Source of the DNA: Turbatrix aceti
Lineage: Eukaryota > Nematoda > Chromadorea > Rhabditida > Panagrolaimidae
DNA: 64,000 nucleotides
Assembly: GCA_963969345.1 (NCBI GenBank)
Contig: OZ017766.1
Coordinates: 5,952,001 to 6,016,000 of the forward strand
Reading direction: 5' to 3'
Shown: one piece after another, positions 34,051 through 45,816 of the stretch
Position numbering within the stretch: the first letter of the stretch is position 1
How the letters are laid out: every line of letters starts with the position of its first letter
Notes under the pieces: generated by a model
What the model was told of the DNA's origin: nothing
The model's input: only the letters and a program-made list of their open reading frames with translations
The model's database searches: none
Program-made: the position numbers and the translations under genes

Positions 34051-37000
34051 ATGACTCAAATGAGTGCAATCACGTCAACATCGCCTCCGTGCTACAGCCA
34101 GGCCTCACTCGGTGGCGCGTCGATGGGATCCGAGCCATCGCCCGAGTCGGGTGGAGACACGATGGTCAGCTCGGTGGAATCCATCCGTGATAGATCACAC
34201 CTTTTTCTCGACCTCCAGAGTCGTCGACCGGCAGCAACGAAACCCAAGCGGCCGACGTTTCTCTTCAGCGATTGCGATGAAAAAATTGCCGCTGCCGTAT
34301 CTTCGGCGACCGCGGCTGCTAATCAGCAGCGGACGACGCCCGGCGATTATCCGGCTTGGATTAGTCTGCTGACGGACATGAATTCACCTGGTATGTTTTT
34401 TTTCGATGTTTATGTATTGTTTCAATTTTGTGATTTCTGTTGTTTTTGTTGTTTTCTTTGCTTTCTTTGTTAATGGGGGATTTTCTACGAAATTAGGGTC
34501 CAATTTTTATGAATTCTGCGTAAACGTGTTTTCTTTTCAAATTTGAACAGGTTTTTCAAAAATATTTTTTACTTTTGCAAAAAAAATGCATTTTTCATTT
34601 TTGCATCTGTTTTTTGGCGTTCAGACAAGGCCAAGTTTCTGCACTAGTCTCTGTCGTCAAAAATTTATTACTCATTGTTTTTTTTGTGTCTAGATAAGGT
34701 AATTGCCATTTTTTTAATCCCTTATTATGCAGAAGCTATTGCTAAGTAGGAATCGGTTACACCCATTTCTGAGTCATTTCTTAACATTTTTTAATCACTT
34801 CTAAAAAATACTGAAGTTACGTACATATTTATGTATATTTACTTTTGTTCATTGAAAATTTTTTTTTGACTCACAAAATTTATCATCGACTTTTTCGCTC
34901 CAAAAACCTAATTTTTCAATTTTTTTTAGTGGAGATGCTTTTGATTTTTGGTATACTGTACGGGTTAAAAATCCGTGCCAAAAAATATTTTTTTATTACA
35001 CTGTTTTTATTTTATAACTTTTTTTGCACTCGAATCCAAAGACCTGATTTTTGGTTTGTTTTCCAACCTTGCACGTTGAGCGTCAACAGCTCCCACAAAA
35101 AAAGCGCCGTAATTAACTCCAAACGCGATGACGATGACTCATCACGCATTATGGAGAGTAGATAAATGCTGCCCCCCAAGGTATAAAAAAAATTAGTTAT
35201 CAGTGACCAAAGCCAATTTGTTGTCTCTATTTACGATGGGGTGCGTATTTGAGTTTATCATAAGACCTGTCGGACATGTACTACTACGTGGCTTTTTTTC
35301 TTGGCAAACAGGATAAAAAACACGACTCGCAGGTATTCAGCTTTCTGAAGTGATAACATAACTGACTGACTTTATGAAAAGAAAAAAATATATATATTAG
35401 TCGATGAGTCATCGTTTGACGAAGTACAAAAAAGGATGCGTGTTAGGGGATTGAATTCCTTTTATGGGCACGTGAAAGGTATAAAGAATTTTATTTTTGT
35501 TCTTTCCAGATTTATGTGAAGGGAATTGGTTTGACTGTATTTATTTAAATAATTAGATTTTGGGGGATATAAAAATTTTTCGAGTTAGAATTTTTTTGCA
35601 TTTAGAAAACACCTGTTTGGCAAATTTGTATAAATTATTACATAATTTTTTCTCGTAATTGTGTTGTAATTCAATAAAATTGTATTCTTAGGACAAAATT
35701 ATTATAATTGATTTCAAATAAATTCGTTTTGATACATATTTTTTTGTTTTATAGCACAAAAAAATACATACATTGTACATTTTTTTGCGTCTGCGCTAAC
35801 CTTTTTTCTGTTTTTGTTCTTTCTATTTATCGTCTAATATCACAACTTTTTGCTTCGTTCGTATTATACAAAAAAAAGTGTGATACAAGCCAAATGCTGG
35901 TGTACTTTTTTATTGTTTTCATGACCAAAAAGTATTATAAATACTATTCTGCCATTTTGATCGTTCGACTGGACTGTCTGTCTGAAAAGTCGTTCTCTCA
36001 TTTGACGATCATTATAAATGAATGATGTACAACAAGCTGTTACAAACTAATTTTTTTTGTCATGTAGTGGGTGTTTGTTTGTTGTACCGAACGTATGTAC
36101 CATAAAAGGCAGTATTCGGATGTTTTTTTTAATCTCACCTGATCCCACATTGATTTCGACATTTAGTATGTACTAGGTCTCTCTGACTGTCAAAATCCAC
36201 CCTACATACTACCTGTCTACTCGTCGAACATGACCACAACCACACCATCCCTTTGCACCGGGAGAAAGGTCTCTGGCGAAGGGATGATGACTCATGCAGG
36301 CTTGTAAACAATCTCTTATTGTCGGTGTGAAATTGGAAGAATTATTTCCTCCTCCCTGTCCGTTTTCCGTTTGTACTATAGTGTCAGGACACAAAAAAAA
36401 GAAGGTTTCGCTCCCGCACAAAAAAATGAGGTTATCCAATTTTCAATGCATGCTGACTGACGCAACTTAACGGATTTATATCGGATAATATGGGATTTTC
36501 CAAAAGTCACTGACACCCTACAAAATTTTTACGACTGACTAACAGGTGACTTGTTAGACGAGAAAATGATACATGTAATTTTTTAACAAGTTTATTTTAA
36601 GTTTATGATCGTTAATATACTTATTTAGGCAGCGCAATGTAACTGTTAGAACACTTTTTTATTTTTCCATGAAATATTTTTCCGCACGTGAACCAAATTG
36701 GACTTACCGAAGATTTCAATTTTATGTATATATTTTATAAATTAAAAACAATTCAATAAAATTTTTTGCAAAAACAACTTTTTACAATACTTTTACAGCG
36801 CTTGTAAAAAAATTCAGGCCAATGTTCCTTTTTGCAACCCACCGATTCAGAATTAAATATAAGTAGGAACTCCATTGATGACGTCATCGTTGGGTTTCAC
36901 AACGTTGCGTATGTATACCTGGGAGAAGAACCGGATAAGTGATCACCAGAGTTGCGCGTGTTATGAATAGTTGTGTAACACGCGTCTTTAAACGTAGTTC

Positions 37001-39865
37001 TTTGAAATAAATACATATTTTATCTGCGCATTCGAAATTAGAAAAAATAGAAAAATGGATAGTTCCGCAACACTTTTAAAAGTATAATACATTTAAAAAA
37101 AATAAATAACTTCTGATGGGCGGAGTTTTTTTCTTTTCCATCGTAAACTATGTATAAAAAATCGTAAATAATTTCAAAAGTACAACGTGTACAATTTATG
37201 TATTTCGAGGACTTGTATTTTGTGCATAGATACATTTTTTTCAAGTGGATAGTTAGTTAAGCATCCATAGGTTTTGCTTACAAAAAAGATTTGATCCGTT
37301 GTTTCGATTTTAAATAAGCAAAATCACGAAATTGCCATCGGCTTAATCCCATCCACTTAAAATTTTTGGTAGCAGCTATTTGATGGTACTTGAATTGTTT
37401 TGTTGGGTTTTGTGATTATTTTGAAGCACATCCACAGTGGTAACGGTGGTAGCCAGATGCAGATAACACCGACAAGTGCCAGTTTATCCTTCTTGATCGA
37501 AGCTCTTCTTCGCCAAACTTTGTGTGTGTGCAGATGCTTCATTTTTTGAACAGAACAGACCATAGGTCTTGTACTATGTAAAACGCAAAAACGCGCAGTG
37601 GTGATGGATGAGTCATCGGGTGTTGTGACGTATTCTGCCTCTTTTTATACCCAGCATGAATGTATGTCTCCGATCAGATTCTTTATCCTAGGTTCACCCC
37701 GAGTTTTATTGGTTGCTGCAAAGTGTGTCTTTTGATTTTTTTAGAGGTTTCACTGTCGGCTAATTTTTGCAGGGAAAGTTCCAAATTTTATTTGAATGCA
37801 TAGAAATTCTAAAATTTGTTTATAAAATCGATCAACTGTTTGATTTTACCTGTTTTCTCGTTTTTCACCGGTCTCTTTTTTTTGCTGGCTGGCGACTTGT
37901 GACTACAGTACACTTTTTCCTCCTTCGAAGCAAGCATTGATTAATTTTTCTCCCACAAACGTTGATTTTCTTTGCTTTGTGCAGTGTTTTTTGTTGCTGT
38001 GTTCCTTCCCATCACCTTTCTCAACATGGCTATTTTCAGTCGGCCCGCTCAACAGAAGCAACTCGATCGTCGACACCCCAACTGTCAATCAGATCCTCTT
38101 TAACACCAGTATCACAAAGGATCAAGAAAAGGCAGCCAGTGAATTTCAGAGTTTGTCAATTTAAAAAAATTTTTTAAAGGATGTCAATGAGTTTTTTTTT
38201 GCCTTTAGAAGTCCTCGAAGAATACACAAACCAGCAGGTCTCCAGATTTGCCTCGCCGGCATCTGTCAGCTCGAATGCCCTGAAATTCTTCAAACTTCTG
38301 ACGCCCTCATTTCAACCCCAGAATAATACACTTCAGTCTCCGCTGAGTGCCGTACTCGCACAGCTCACGCCTACCCAGTCGACGACGAGCGAACAACTCT
38401 TTGCAGCGGCAATTGCCAACGCTCTGACGCCAACCGCCTCTACCGCACCATCTTTTCCGACAACCGGGTGCCTCGCATCTCCTGCTACAAATAACGCTCC
38501 GACCTTACCGACGACTACTTCGCTTGGCGTTCTTCCATCCCTCGTACCATCGGCTACGACTTCGGCACTCACAGTCAATACAGTACCCCCAACGGTTACT
38601 GCTACGACACCGGACGGAATTGCGACAAGTCAAACTCAAATTACGGCACCGATTTCTGTATCATCGGCTGCGTCTAGTAATTCTTCGCCACTTTCGGAAG
38701 TCAAGCCAACGTAAGTTTTTTGTTACTAAAAATTTCTTGGTTGGTAATTTTACAAATATTTATTTGTCAAAAAAAAATTTTTTTACAAAATTGTGCGTTT
38801 GTTTCTACGTTTTTTTTCAAAAACCCAGTGATACGGTAGCAGCGTTTTTGGGTATAAAAAGTAAGAGAAAGAAAAAATTGCATGGTTGGGATTCCTTTGT
38901 CCGGGTTTTTCTGTCTCTTTACTCTTTCCCATCTTCGGTAGCTGTCGGACACGCGTGCAACATACTGATCGTATCGTTTGTATCGTAACATGCATATATT
39001 TACAAAAAGGCGGGGTTTTTTGTATTATAGTTTACACTTGTGATTACACGGCATTGTTGGTGCGTGTTTTCTTCAACAGTTCAATTTGCGTTCAGTTCAA
39101 TCGACGGTTTTGAAATCACACAATTTCGATTTTGACGTAAATTTTTTGTTTACATTACATACGTTGACCTCCGATAGTGCCCGTAGAAAAAAAAACAGCT
39201 ATCAAGTCCCCAGCATGCTTTCTCGCCCCCGCCTAGCAGGGTTGTTCTGCAATCCCGACAACGGTCCAATTGGTGGAGGGTTAGCGTAGACGCAGCAGGC
39301 AGCCGACAGACGCGATGACTCATCTCCGAGCGAGCATTCGTCGGGGCGGCGGCGTTGTTGGTGGCGGTGCTCTAAATATGAGATGAACGGGGTTCTCAAA
39401 GCTGGCTTCGACCCGGCCGACCAACGCCAAATGATCGAACGAACGAACGAACGATACAAGCACCTTTTGTGGCTTTACAAAAGATGTTTTTTTTGTTCTG
39501 TGTTGTTCTTTCTCATCGTTAGCACAAAAAAAACTAAGGAAAAGAGCGAAGCGACCGTGCACGCACATGATCTTGACATTTGCATTCGCATTGTGTTTTT
39601 TTGTGCCTGATTGCCATTTGGAAATAAATATCACCAGAAAACTAAACTTTTTATTTTTCCTGTTTTTTTTGTTATCGGAAAAAAAACCGAACGGTTTTGC
39701 AGATTTATGGATCACGTATTCGGGCACTCAAATGATATGAATTATTCGGGTCTCCTGAATCATTTCAACCCACAGAATCCGAATGGTGCGGGCCACCATC
39801 AGATGCCTGGAAACGCGCACAATGGCATCAGCGCGTTTCATCCAGCTGGACTTTCTGGATTGCAG

Positions 39866-39898
<33 letters not shown>

Positions 39899-40545
39899 AG
39901 TCAGATGCAGGTAAAAGCATCCGTCGATCAGTACAACATGATGCCGGGCTCCGTTGGCATGTGCCAGCCGCCACCGCAGCCCCTCGGAGTGCCGTCGACG
40001 TCCATTACACCCTATCCTCCGCAGCATCATTCTAGTTCCAGTCTCAGCAATGTTGAGTGAGTTTTTTTGGGTTTCATTTGAAAAAAAAAAAAAATTTTTG
40101 CCCGCGGTTTTTTATTTTTAAACATTTTTGGGTCTCAAAAAGTGTTTTCCAATAAATTTCGAATATGAATATTTTTACAACGCATAACACAAAATTTAGT
40201 TTCAGTCTGGGTGATCTGACGGAGCAAGAACGCCGAAAACTGGAGCGTAAACGAGCGAGAAATCGCATGGCAGCTTCCAAATGCCGACAACGCAAGATCG
40301 AACGCATCCAACAACTCGAAGGCGAAGTCCAGCACGAAAAGCATCGCTTTGCGACACTTCAGGTGAGTATAGCATCGCTCGAAAAGACAATCAGCATTCT
40401 GCAAAACGAACTAACACGACACAAAAGCGCCGGTTGTTCGCTTGAAAAAAATACGCTACAACTCATGAATCACCTGCAGAGTCTTGCAAGTTCGATCAAT
40501 AATAACGGTCATATGAGTATGGATACCTCAATTGGGATGCAGTGA
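34051..40545 (+). CDS. jun: Jun / AP-1 bZIP transcription factor
   Basis: Five coding exons (34051-34390, 38040-38150, 38209-38710, 39703-40056, 40206-40545) give 548 residues with matching phases. Jun dimerises with Fos or ATF proteins and binds TGA(C/G)TCA or TGACGTCA. The bZIP lies at about residues 444-508: basic region RKLERKRARNRMAASKCRQRK with the N-x3-A-A-x-x-C/R core, then the zipper. The end of the zipper, HKSAGCSL, matches the Jun family. The N-terminus carries KPKRPTFLF (64-72), which resembles the JNK docking motif of JIP1, and SP/TP sites. The middle is Ser/Thr/Pro-rich, and residues 368-379 or so are a run of 12 Gln. Introns 1 and 3 are long (3.6 and 1.0 kb) and hold AP-1-like sites. 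The ATG is the first in frame after the acceptor at 33777. Alternative upstream exons are possible. Confidence 0.93.
34770..39322. promoter_or_regulatory. cluster of AP-1 sites within jun introns
   Basis: TGA(C/G)TCA heptamers are at 34770, 34867, 35135, 35405, 36288, 37609 and 39316. Four (35135, 35405, 37609, 39316) sit in the longer palindrome GATGA(C/G)TCATC, and the one at 36288 reads GATGACTCATG. Base composition would predict fewer than one in this span. Since the gene encodes an AP-1 protein, autoregulation is a direct hypothesis. Confidence 0.6.
36877..36888. promoter_or_regulatory. perfect CRE/ATF-Jun palindrome
   Basis: GATGACGTCATC is a 12-base perfect palindrome with the TGACGTCA core (36879-36886), the site for CREB/ATF homodimers and Jun-ATF heterodimers. 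It lies in jun intron 1 among the AP-1 sites. Confidence 0.6.
39863..39898 (+). repeat. polyglutamine tract in Jun exon 4
   Basis: Twelve consecutive Gln codons in a mixed CAG/CAA pattern. The mixture makes recent slippage expansion less likely than a pure CAG tract would. Confidence 0.9.
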
Positions 40546-41022
40546 GCAACCCTTCGTGTATTTTTACAAATTCTAGTTTTTTTGAGAGATTCTGTTTGTT
40601 TTTTTTTTACAATACTTACTATGGGTTGTTTTGTTGCGTGGCTCCTGCATTTCATTTTTTTTCGACAGCTTGTAAGATCTTAGATCTTAGAATCCCTCCT
40701 TCGATGGCTCAAAATATTTACATACAGTACACCTGTTAGACGTCTTTTGCAATGCTTTTTCCTCTTTTTTAGCCTAATTCTGTGAACACAAATTTTTATT
40801 CTACATGGTAACTTTTTTTTGAATACCTCCAATTCAATCGTAATTTTTTTAAACACGTTTTATCAGTCAAAATCAATTATCCAATTTTTTTTAAATAGTC
40901 AATATCCGCACGTGGAATCGACCCTGCTCGGTGATTTTATACGGTTTTTTTTTCCTTTGTTTTTTTCTTCTTTTTTTCATTTCTTACGTTAGGTTATTTT
41001 TTACCTGTCACCTTTTCCACCA

Positions 41023-41160
41023 TCAACATCATCACATTTTATGTACATCATCAGCATCAGCATCAGCATCATCATCATTATCACTATCACTGTTACTAGC
41101 AGCCTCATCATCATCATCATCACAGCATCATAAATCCTCACTGAATTAAGAGTAATAAAT
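41023..41160 (+). repeat. CAT/CAG-rich repeat and poly(A) signals in jun 3' region
   Basis: ATCATCAGCATCAGCATC-type trinucleotides run from about 41023 to 41129, followed by AATAAATAAAATAC at about 41154. I take this as the end of the jun 3' UTR, about 0.6 kb after the stop. Confidence 0.6.
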
Positions 41161-42328
41161 AAAATACATACAACAACATAGTTCGGTTATTTTTTTAACA
41201 TTTCTTTTTTTATTTTTCAAAACATGACTACAAACAAAATCAAACACATATCCATCCTTGTTCATCAATATTGTGTAACTGTGTTAAATATACATGTATA
41301 CAATTAATTTCTAGTCTCATCTTTTCCTACCTTTGATTTTTTGAAAAATTTTATGTATTTAATAATACGATTGATTCATTACGAGTTTTTTTTTGTTTTT
41401 ATAATTTTTTTCTTTGTTGTCTCACATGGCTCTATCTGGTTATCTGGTTTTTGTTTTCTTTGTAGCAAGGTATAGTTTGGTAAAATATATCTCAATTCTA
41501 TGGTATGCGAGACAAATTTTGGTTTTCACGTGTAAATACATATAATACTATACATAATTTCCCTCCTCTCCCTAGCCCCCCTGTGCTTTTGAATTGTGAT
41601 TGTACGTTGATGTTTGATCATGCGAATAAAATGATAGCTAAAGCTTGGTGATATTTATTCCAAAAAAAACAAAAAAAATGGAGAACATTCACAAAAAAAC
41701 ATAAACACAAAAAAACTTCACAAGTTGATGAGATTCAACTTTTCGAGCGTCTCGCAGCGAAAAACATTTCGTTATAAAACAACGCGTTTTTCGGGCGGAT
41801 ATACCGCTCGTTTTTCGGCATTTGAAATCCGGTTTTTGAAATCCGGTCGATAATTCAAAAAAATAAACAAAGTCAATTTTATAAATTTTCAAATTAAAGA
41901 ATCGCAGCTTGTATTTTCAATCGAAAAAAAGTCTACCTGGACTCGGAAGCGAAAAAAAAATGTTTTTCCAAGATAATTAATCGAACGCCTGCGCAATTTT
42001 TGTCTATCAGGCGCATTTTTTTTAATTTTCAAATTTTTGAGAATTTACATTTACTTTTTACTTACATTGGTATTTTTTTATGTACTGTTTACTGTATGTA
42101 TCTTGATAATTTTAACTGCCGGCTGTTTCAAAATGTCATTCGTGTTGGTCTTGATAATTTCATTGCATTTATATGCGTTCCACCTGACGCATGTAGGTTA
42201 ACGTCGTTGTTTCCCAGTTTGCAGGCTACGTCAAAATAAATATATTTTATCACGGTTAAATTTTCAACTTCCGGTTAATCAGCAGCATTAATTCATTTTT
42301 TTGAAAAATTTGTACAGTTTATTTAAAT
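41161..42328. other. intergenic, jun 3' side to chemoreceptor 3' side
   Basis: AT-rich sequence with convergent gene ends. A short direct repeat (GAAATCCGGTTTTTGAAATCCGG) lies near 41825. No gene is seen; the 67-codon minus frame at 41.7-41.9 kb has no family features. Confidence 0.5.
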
Positions 42329-43553
42329 TTATGCAGAAATCAAAGGAGGAGACAGACTGCTGACAGTTTTCCAGGATTCTTGAAGCGTTTGAAAATAGTC
42401 ATCTGATTTTTGGATCTGCATGATGTTTTTTCCGAGCACATTGGCCATATTTCGTTGTTGTTCGAGTTGTTTGTTGAGTACTTTGATGACAAACAAAAAT
42501 CCTGTAGGCACGTAGAAAATCATGAACTAAAAATATTCTCTTGGATAAATAATTGAAACCGATGAAAGGAAAACTCGCCAAGTGATAAGTCTGTGGTATT
42601 GAAAGTTTTAAAATATGAAAGTTCCATTCAACAAAGCTCAGAATATTACTCACAACACTGTATACCATAAACAGTGAAGACAATGGCACTGTGAAGAGCA
42701 ATACTCGGATGTTCTCTGTTATCTGGAAAAAAATTATATGTATTTTTGTTAATACATATTTTTTGAAAATTTTACCTGATATCTTTGGGTCAGAATCCCC
42801 TGTGATTGGTCTACAGCTTTGTACAGAGAAATGTTGGTCTTGTACAGAAGAAATGCAACCTAAAAAAATGGGGTTTTGGATAATGCCGGTAAAAAAATCA
42901 TACAATGCCATTAACAACGTCGACTACGAGGTAAACTGCGTAAACGTATGTTACTTTAATCTGAGCTGAAAGTTTGTTTGTTTTTTAGTTTTGCGTTTGG
43001 TTCTTTAAAAAAAATTGTTACTCACCATTGGACTCAAGAATTGTCTCGGCAATAGACAGGAAAATCTCCAGGAAAACGTAGAAAAAAGGAAACCAGTTAA
43101 ACCAGGTGGATCGTTCATAGCTCAATCGCCAATGCGTGGCAACCAGACGTTCGATGAGGATCCCGGTTATTGCGTGTCTAAATTGAATGCGGTTAAAACA
43201 GACCGGAAAAAACATGCAAGCAGATAAACCTCAATAAATTGAAGCTAAAAGAAAACGCCATCAATCCGTAGTGATAAAATTCCGTCGACTGCTGAATCAG
43301 GCAAACTACCGTGCTGACAGTCGTCGCAATGCTATGGACAAACAATGAAGAAAACGCCACAGCCACTGTTCTTCTAAACAAAAAAATGTTATTTAAAATA
43401 CATACATAAATATAAAAAAACTTACGCGTAATTTTTGTGAAAAAATAATTTTCTTTTTGACCTCATTTTCATGTAAGCGGCGAGTAGTACAAAATTTGTG
43501 ACAGATATGGCTACGATAAATATAAGAATTGCGAGTTCTATTTGACTGAGCAT
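42329..43553 (-). CDS. serpentine chemoreceptor (Sra-superfamily, Sre/Srab-like), copy 1
   Basis: Seven exons (43553-43426, 43373-43230, 43177-43026, 42965-42904, 42859-42776, 42722-42579, 42526-42329) give 303 residues and an intact frame. These seven-TM receptors are nematode chemosensory GPCRs. Features: a first TM from about residue 6 (LAILIFIVAISVTNFVLL), IERLVATHWRLSYER after TM3, in the place of the DRY motif, RYQITENIRVLLFTVPL before TM6, and a cytoplasmic tail with no lipidation motif. The last intron uses a GC donor (GCGAGT at 42578); reading through conserved residues VVSNILSFVEW into the tail requires it. A TTTTTTCAG acceptor directly precedes the ATG, fitting trans-splicing. The class within the superfamily is uncertain. 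Confidence 0.85.
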
Positions 43554-43572
43554 TCTGAAAAAATAGGAACTT
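43554..43572 (-). promoter_or_regulatory. probable spliced-leader acceptor of chemoreceptor copy 1
   Basis: On the minus strand TTCCTATTTTTTCAG is followed by a single A and then the ATG. An acceptor one base before a start codon without an upstream exon is typical of nematode trans-splicing. Copy 2 has the weaker CATTTTTAG in the same place. Confidence 0.55.
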
Positions 43573-44343
43573 GTTTGTAACATTGAAAAAAAATTGACGC
43601 AAATTTCTCGGATTGATTTTTCTTTGGTGTTAAAAGTCGTAGCGTTGGATTAAAATTGAATGTTCAAAAAAAAATATTATTAGATTAAATCGCACAAAAT
43701 TAAGGGTCTGGTACAACAGTTTATCAGAATCATTAAATGCGTCAGACATCAGACATATTGAACATTATTAATAAATTTAACCTAAGCACTAAATTTAATC
43801 TAAAATAAAAAAAATAATAACATAAATGTTTTTGGTTTCGTCCAAAATTCTAAAAATAAGAAAATCTGCTAAAACAAAATTTTGCATCTAATTTAATAAA
43901 CTAATGATTTCATTATAAAAAAACATAAAATATTTTACACATGACAAAAATAATATTCATGTGTTTTGATTTCCTCATACAAATAATATCGAATTCACAT
44001 GGTATGAGCCATCTCTTTGAATTTATCCTATATGGCTGAGTACACCCACAATTATTCCAAGTGTAACATTTCTGAGAATGTTAACGTGAAAAGTACACAG
44101 GTACATACTTTTATTATGTTACTTTCGAGATAATCAAACTATTCGTGTATTCGTTTTTCAACTCAACTCCCTCTCTCTGACTTTATTTTTTTCTGTCTCC
44201 AGGGAGGATTTGAACTTTGGTCGTGCACTTCGATGATGTTACCATGTAATCAACACTTTGTCAAAAATAATACGCAGTGCACGTGATTATTTTTTGGCCA
44301 ACAAATAATTTCAAATTTATTTTTTCGTCTGGATAACATTTTT
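43573..44343. other. spacer between the two chemoreceptor genes
   Basis: About 0.8 kb of AT-rich sequence: the promoter of copy 1 and the 3' flank of copy 2. No gene is seen. Confidence 0.5.
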
Positions 44344-45816
44344 TCAGGCAGAAATTAAAGGCGGTCGCAGATTTCCGGCAGTTTGCCACGATTGTTGAAG
44401 AGTTTGAAAATAATCATCGGATTTCTGGATTTGTATTATGCTTTTTCCGAGAACGTTGGTCATTCTTCGGTTTCGTTCAAGTTGTTTGTCGAGTACTTTG
44501 ATGACGAAAACAAAAGCGCAAGGCACGTAGAAAATCATGAACTGAAAATTGTTCAGTCTGAAGAAGTCGGGAATACGGTAGCCTTACAAAGTGATATGTC
44601 TGTGATACTGACAAATTTAAAATATGCAAGTTCCATTCAACAAAACTTAGAATGTTACTCACAACACTGTATACCATAAAAAGTAGTGCTAGTGGCACTG
44701 TGAAGAGTAATACGCGGATGTTCTCTGTTATCTGTAAAAAAATATTGCGTGCAAGTATTTCATTTAATTTTTACCTGATATCGTTGGGTCAAAATACCTT
44801 TGGCTTGACCGACGGATTTGTAAAGAGAAATGTTGGTTTTGTATAACCTGAATGCAACCTGAAAAAAATAGAGATTTAGAATGAAAAATGTGTTTTATTT
44901 TTATATTTTTTAAATTTTAAAAACTTGTTCTTTGCATTATTTTTTTTGAATGAACAACCCCGGTGACAAAATTCAAGCTCGATGACGAAAATGTTTTTCT
45001 CAATTACTTCTAGGAAAAGCAAAAAAAGCCATTGAAGTGTAAACAACCATTGATAATTTCAGAATTGTATTACAAACATTGTACCCCAATAAAATCTTAC
45101 AATGCCATTGACAACGTCGGCTATGAGGTAAACAGCGTAGATGCACATAATCCCGACGTGTGCTGAAAAAAATAACTCACATCAGTGAGCGAGCGTGGGA
45201 ACAACAAAGACCAATGCATTGGTCGACCAAAAACCCACCGTTGCACTCGAGAATCGTCTCGCCAACGGCCAACGTGGCAGCCAGGGAGGCAAAGAAGAAG
45301 GGAAACCAGTTGAACCAACTGGAACGCTCGTAGCTTGATCGCCAAAATGTGGCAACCAGACGTTCGATAAGAACTCCGGTTATTGTGTGTCTGAATAAAT
45401 TTTAAAAATTATTAGAATCGAAGTTTGTATGCAAAGCGCGAAACTTCAACCTCAAAAGATCGTAGCTAAAAGTCAAAGCCACCAGGCCGTATCGGTAAAA
45501 CGCAGTCGACTGCTGAATCAGACAAACCACCGCGCTGACAATTGTGGAAATGCAGTGTGCAAAAAGAGCCAGAAATGTTACGGCTACTGTTCTTCTAAAC
45601 AAAATTATTATATTATATTAAAAAATTATAAAAAAATGTACGTAAATAAAAAATTGAATTTCAATATAAAATTAAAAATAAACTTGCCCATAATTTTTAT
45701 GAAAAAATAATTTTCGTCTTGGCTCTCATTTTCATGTAAATCACAAGTAGCACAAAATTTACTACAGATACAACCACGACGCAGATGAGAATGGCGAGTT
45801 CTATTTTACCGAGCAT
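44344..45816 (-). pseudogene. serpentine chemoreceptor copy 2 with a one-base frameshift in exon 1
   Basis: Seven exons align one-to-one with copy 1: 45816-45688, 45594-45451, 45390-45239, 45162-45101, 44858-44775, 44731-44588 and 44541-44344. Exons 2-7 are exactly the same length as in copy 1 (144, 152, 62, 84, 144, 198) and fully open, with IERLVAT and RYQITENIRVLLFTVPL conserved. Exon 1 is 129 nt instead of 128: one extra base around 45705-45720 puts a TAA right after IIFS, at the end of TM1. Its donor is also non-canonical (GCAAGT at 45687). Everything else looks selected, so this is a very young pseudogene, a segregating null allele, a sequencing error, or a gene with another first exon. 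Confidence 0.8.
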
